DNA of 64,000 nucleotides. It comes from Paenibacillus sp. An7 (GTDB lineage: Bacteria; Bacillota; Bacilli; Paenibacillales; Paenibacillaceae). The position numbers and the translations under genes are program-made. This document shows positions 63,153 through 64,000 of the stretch, piece by piece. The stretch lies in contig NZ_WTWX01000001.1 in NCBI RefSeq assembly GCF_009870785.1, positions 454,065-518,064 on the forward strand. Direction: 5' to 3'. The notes under the pieces were generated by a model, which saw only the letters and a list, made by a program, of their open reading frames with translations, was not told the origin of the DNA and made no database searches. Within the stretch, counting starts at the first letter, position 1. Each line of letters starts with the position of its first letter.

Positions 63153-63821
63153 TTATTTATTCTCGTACTGTTTCAGCAAAGCTGCCAGTTCGTCTTCTAC
63201 TTCCTTGTCTTTCCCCATGTTTTCAAATTCTTCATCCAGTGATTTTTCTTTGCTGTTCATTTCGTTACTTGCTTCTGCATGAGCTTCCGCTTGAAGCATT
63301 TTTTCTTCCATACGCTTCATACCAGATGCAGCCGTATCGGATCCAAAACCACTCATTGCTTTGTTAATTTCTGTCTGAGCTTTGGCTGCATTATAACGAG
63401 CTACCAATGTCTCTCTCTTGTTCTTCATTTCCGTCAATTGTTTACGCATTTGCTCCAGTTTGGAACGGAGATTGTCTGCAGAAGCTTTATTCTGTTCAAA
63501 GCTTGCTTTGTATTCCGTAAGTTTTGCTTCTGCATTTTTCTTTTCTTCGAGAGCACGACGAGCAAGATCAATATTTTGTGCTTTAGCAGCCGTATGTGCT
63601 TGTTCTTCTCTTTTCTTCACGAGTGCTTCCTGCTCTTCATATAAAGCTTTAAATTTCTTCTCAATGGCAATTTGTGCAGCTACTGCTTTCTCCGCATCTT
63701 CCAGATCCTTCTGCATGTCACGAATATATTGATCGGTCATTTTAATTGGATCTTCCGCTTTGTCAATCAGAGAATTAATATTGGACATGGTCAAATCACG
63801 AAATCTTTTAAATAGAGACAT
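63153..63821 (-). CDS. pspA: PspA/IM30-family envelope-stress protein
   Basis: A 222-residue coiled-coil protein of the PspA/Vipp1 family that binds and protects the cytoplasmic membrane. The N-terminal amphipathic helix is MSLFKRFRDLTMSNINSLID; the middle (about 50-180) is a heptad-rich coiled coil, and the C-terminus is acidic (KSLDEEFENMGKDKEVEDEL). ATG 63821 follows GGGAGGAATTTTATA. It leads the DUF350-DUF4178-DUF4247 genes (gap of 133 nt). A palindrome and a tandem repeat upstream (63874-63923) may control it. Confidence 0.94.
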   Translation of the reverse strand: MSLFKRFRDLTMSNINSLIDKAEDPIKMTDQYIRDMQKDLEDAEKAVAAQIAIEKKFKALYEEQEALVKKREEQAHTAAKAQNIDLARRALEEKKNAEAKLTEYKASFEQNKASADNLRSKLEQMRKQLTEMKNKRETLVARYNAAKAQTEINKAMSGFGSDTAASGMKRMEEKMLQAEAHAEASNEMNSKEKSLDEEFENMGKDKEVEDELAALLKQYENK

Positions 63822-63873
63822 TATAAAATTCCTCCCGTATATGTTTTCTTTTACTTAATATACTCATTTGCTC

Positions 63874-63890
63874 GGTAATGAATCATTACC
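63874..63890. promoter_or_regulatory. Perfect palindrome GGTAATGA-A-TCATTACC upstream of pspA
   Basis: A perfect 8-1-8 inverted repeat, 53 nt upstream of the pspA start. One of its half-sites (TCATTACC) occurs again at 63905-63912, inside the tandem repeat. A candidate operator. Confidence 0.6.
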
Positions 63891-63923
63891 TTAAATCAAT
63901 TGAATCATTACCTTAAATCAATT
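63880..63923. repeat. Exact 22-bp tandem duplication upstream of pspA
   Basis: Two identical 22-bp units (63880-63901 and 63902-63923), each with the core TCATTACCTTAAATCAATT. The first unit overlaps the palindrome at 63874-63890. Confidence 0.9.
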
Positions 63924-64000
63924 TGAAGCAATTTGTTAACTCATTAAAACTTATACATCTAATTACCTTATACGGATCAGTGATTCATGAAGTTTCATTT

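Noticed and set aside
1-64000. CRISPR arrays, insertion sequences, tRNA or rRNA genes
   Set aside because: No regular spacer-repeat arrays, transposase frames with terminal repeats, or recognisable structural RNA genes were seen.

Overview
The window looks like a chromosomal segment of a spore-forming Bacillota, most like Paenibacillus. The signs are strong AGGAGG-type ribosome binding sites, frequent GTG/TTG starts, a cwlJ-gerQ spore germination pair, an SLH-anchored secreted glycosidase, a PucR-controlled purine catabolism operon of Bacillus type, and an FMN riboswitch. I see no CRISPR array, insertion sequence, rRNA or tRNA gene. Most genes lie on the minus strand.

The left third (1.5-20 kb) is a nitrogen-scavenging island. 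A 13-gene minus-strand operon (18189 down to 3790) encodes, in transcription order, OHCU decarboxylase, uricase, HIU hydrolase, allantoinase, allantoate amidohydrolase, ureidoglycine-glyoxylate aminotransferase, a gamma-glutamyltransferase-like protein, a COG0402 deaminase, XdhC, a MobA-like cytidylyltransferase and the three xanthine dehydrogenase subunits. pucR lies just upstream. A separate deaminase plus solute-binding lipoprotein pair lies past the end of the operon. Together these cover guanine to xanthine to urate to allantoin to ammonia and glyoxylate. A TnrA/GlnR-type box and three related palindromes (TTAACAT-N3-ATGTTAA type) mark the control points. In B. subtilis the decarboxylase and uricase are fused as PucL; here they are two abutting genes, and the first seems to start at CTG. 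The far left end holds a LacI-type regulator with an operator overlapping its own promoter, followed by a Gfo/Idh/MocA oxidoreductase cut by the window edge.

From 20 to 36 kb: a DUF606 transporter pair (one member frameshifted), class II fumarase, an aldose 1-epimerase relative, a 1394-residue SLH-GH43-LamG arabinanase-like surface enzyme, a serine hydrolase gene broken by one in-frame TGA, an MBL-fold hydrolase, an M29 aminopeptidase, a zinc alcohol dehydrogenase, an ECF sigma/anti-sigma pair and a small secreted protein. From 36 to 43 kb there is a complete Opp/Dpp-type peptide (or nickel) ABC operon with a winged-helix regulator upstream.

From 43 to 52 kb: a CBS/CorC membrane protein, the cwlJ-gerQ germination pair, a secreted protein made of two tandem copies of a TIM-barrel-like domain, an SDR oxidoreductase, a DUF2500 protein, a BNR-repeat lipoprotein and an APC amino-acid permease. 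From 52 to 64 kb: an FMN riboswitch controlling an EamA transporter, an amidase and Sfp-type phosphopantetheinyl transferase, a lipoprotein, a GNAT acetyltransferase, xerS, moeA (which can supply molybdenum cofactor for the xanthine dehydrogenase), a small HNH protein, and a PspA-DUF350-DUF4178-DUF4247 envelope-stress module. Two sequence-level disruptions, several non-ATG starts and a number of tandem repeats and operators are reported separately. All functional assignments come from reading the sequence, without database searches.
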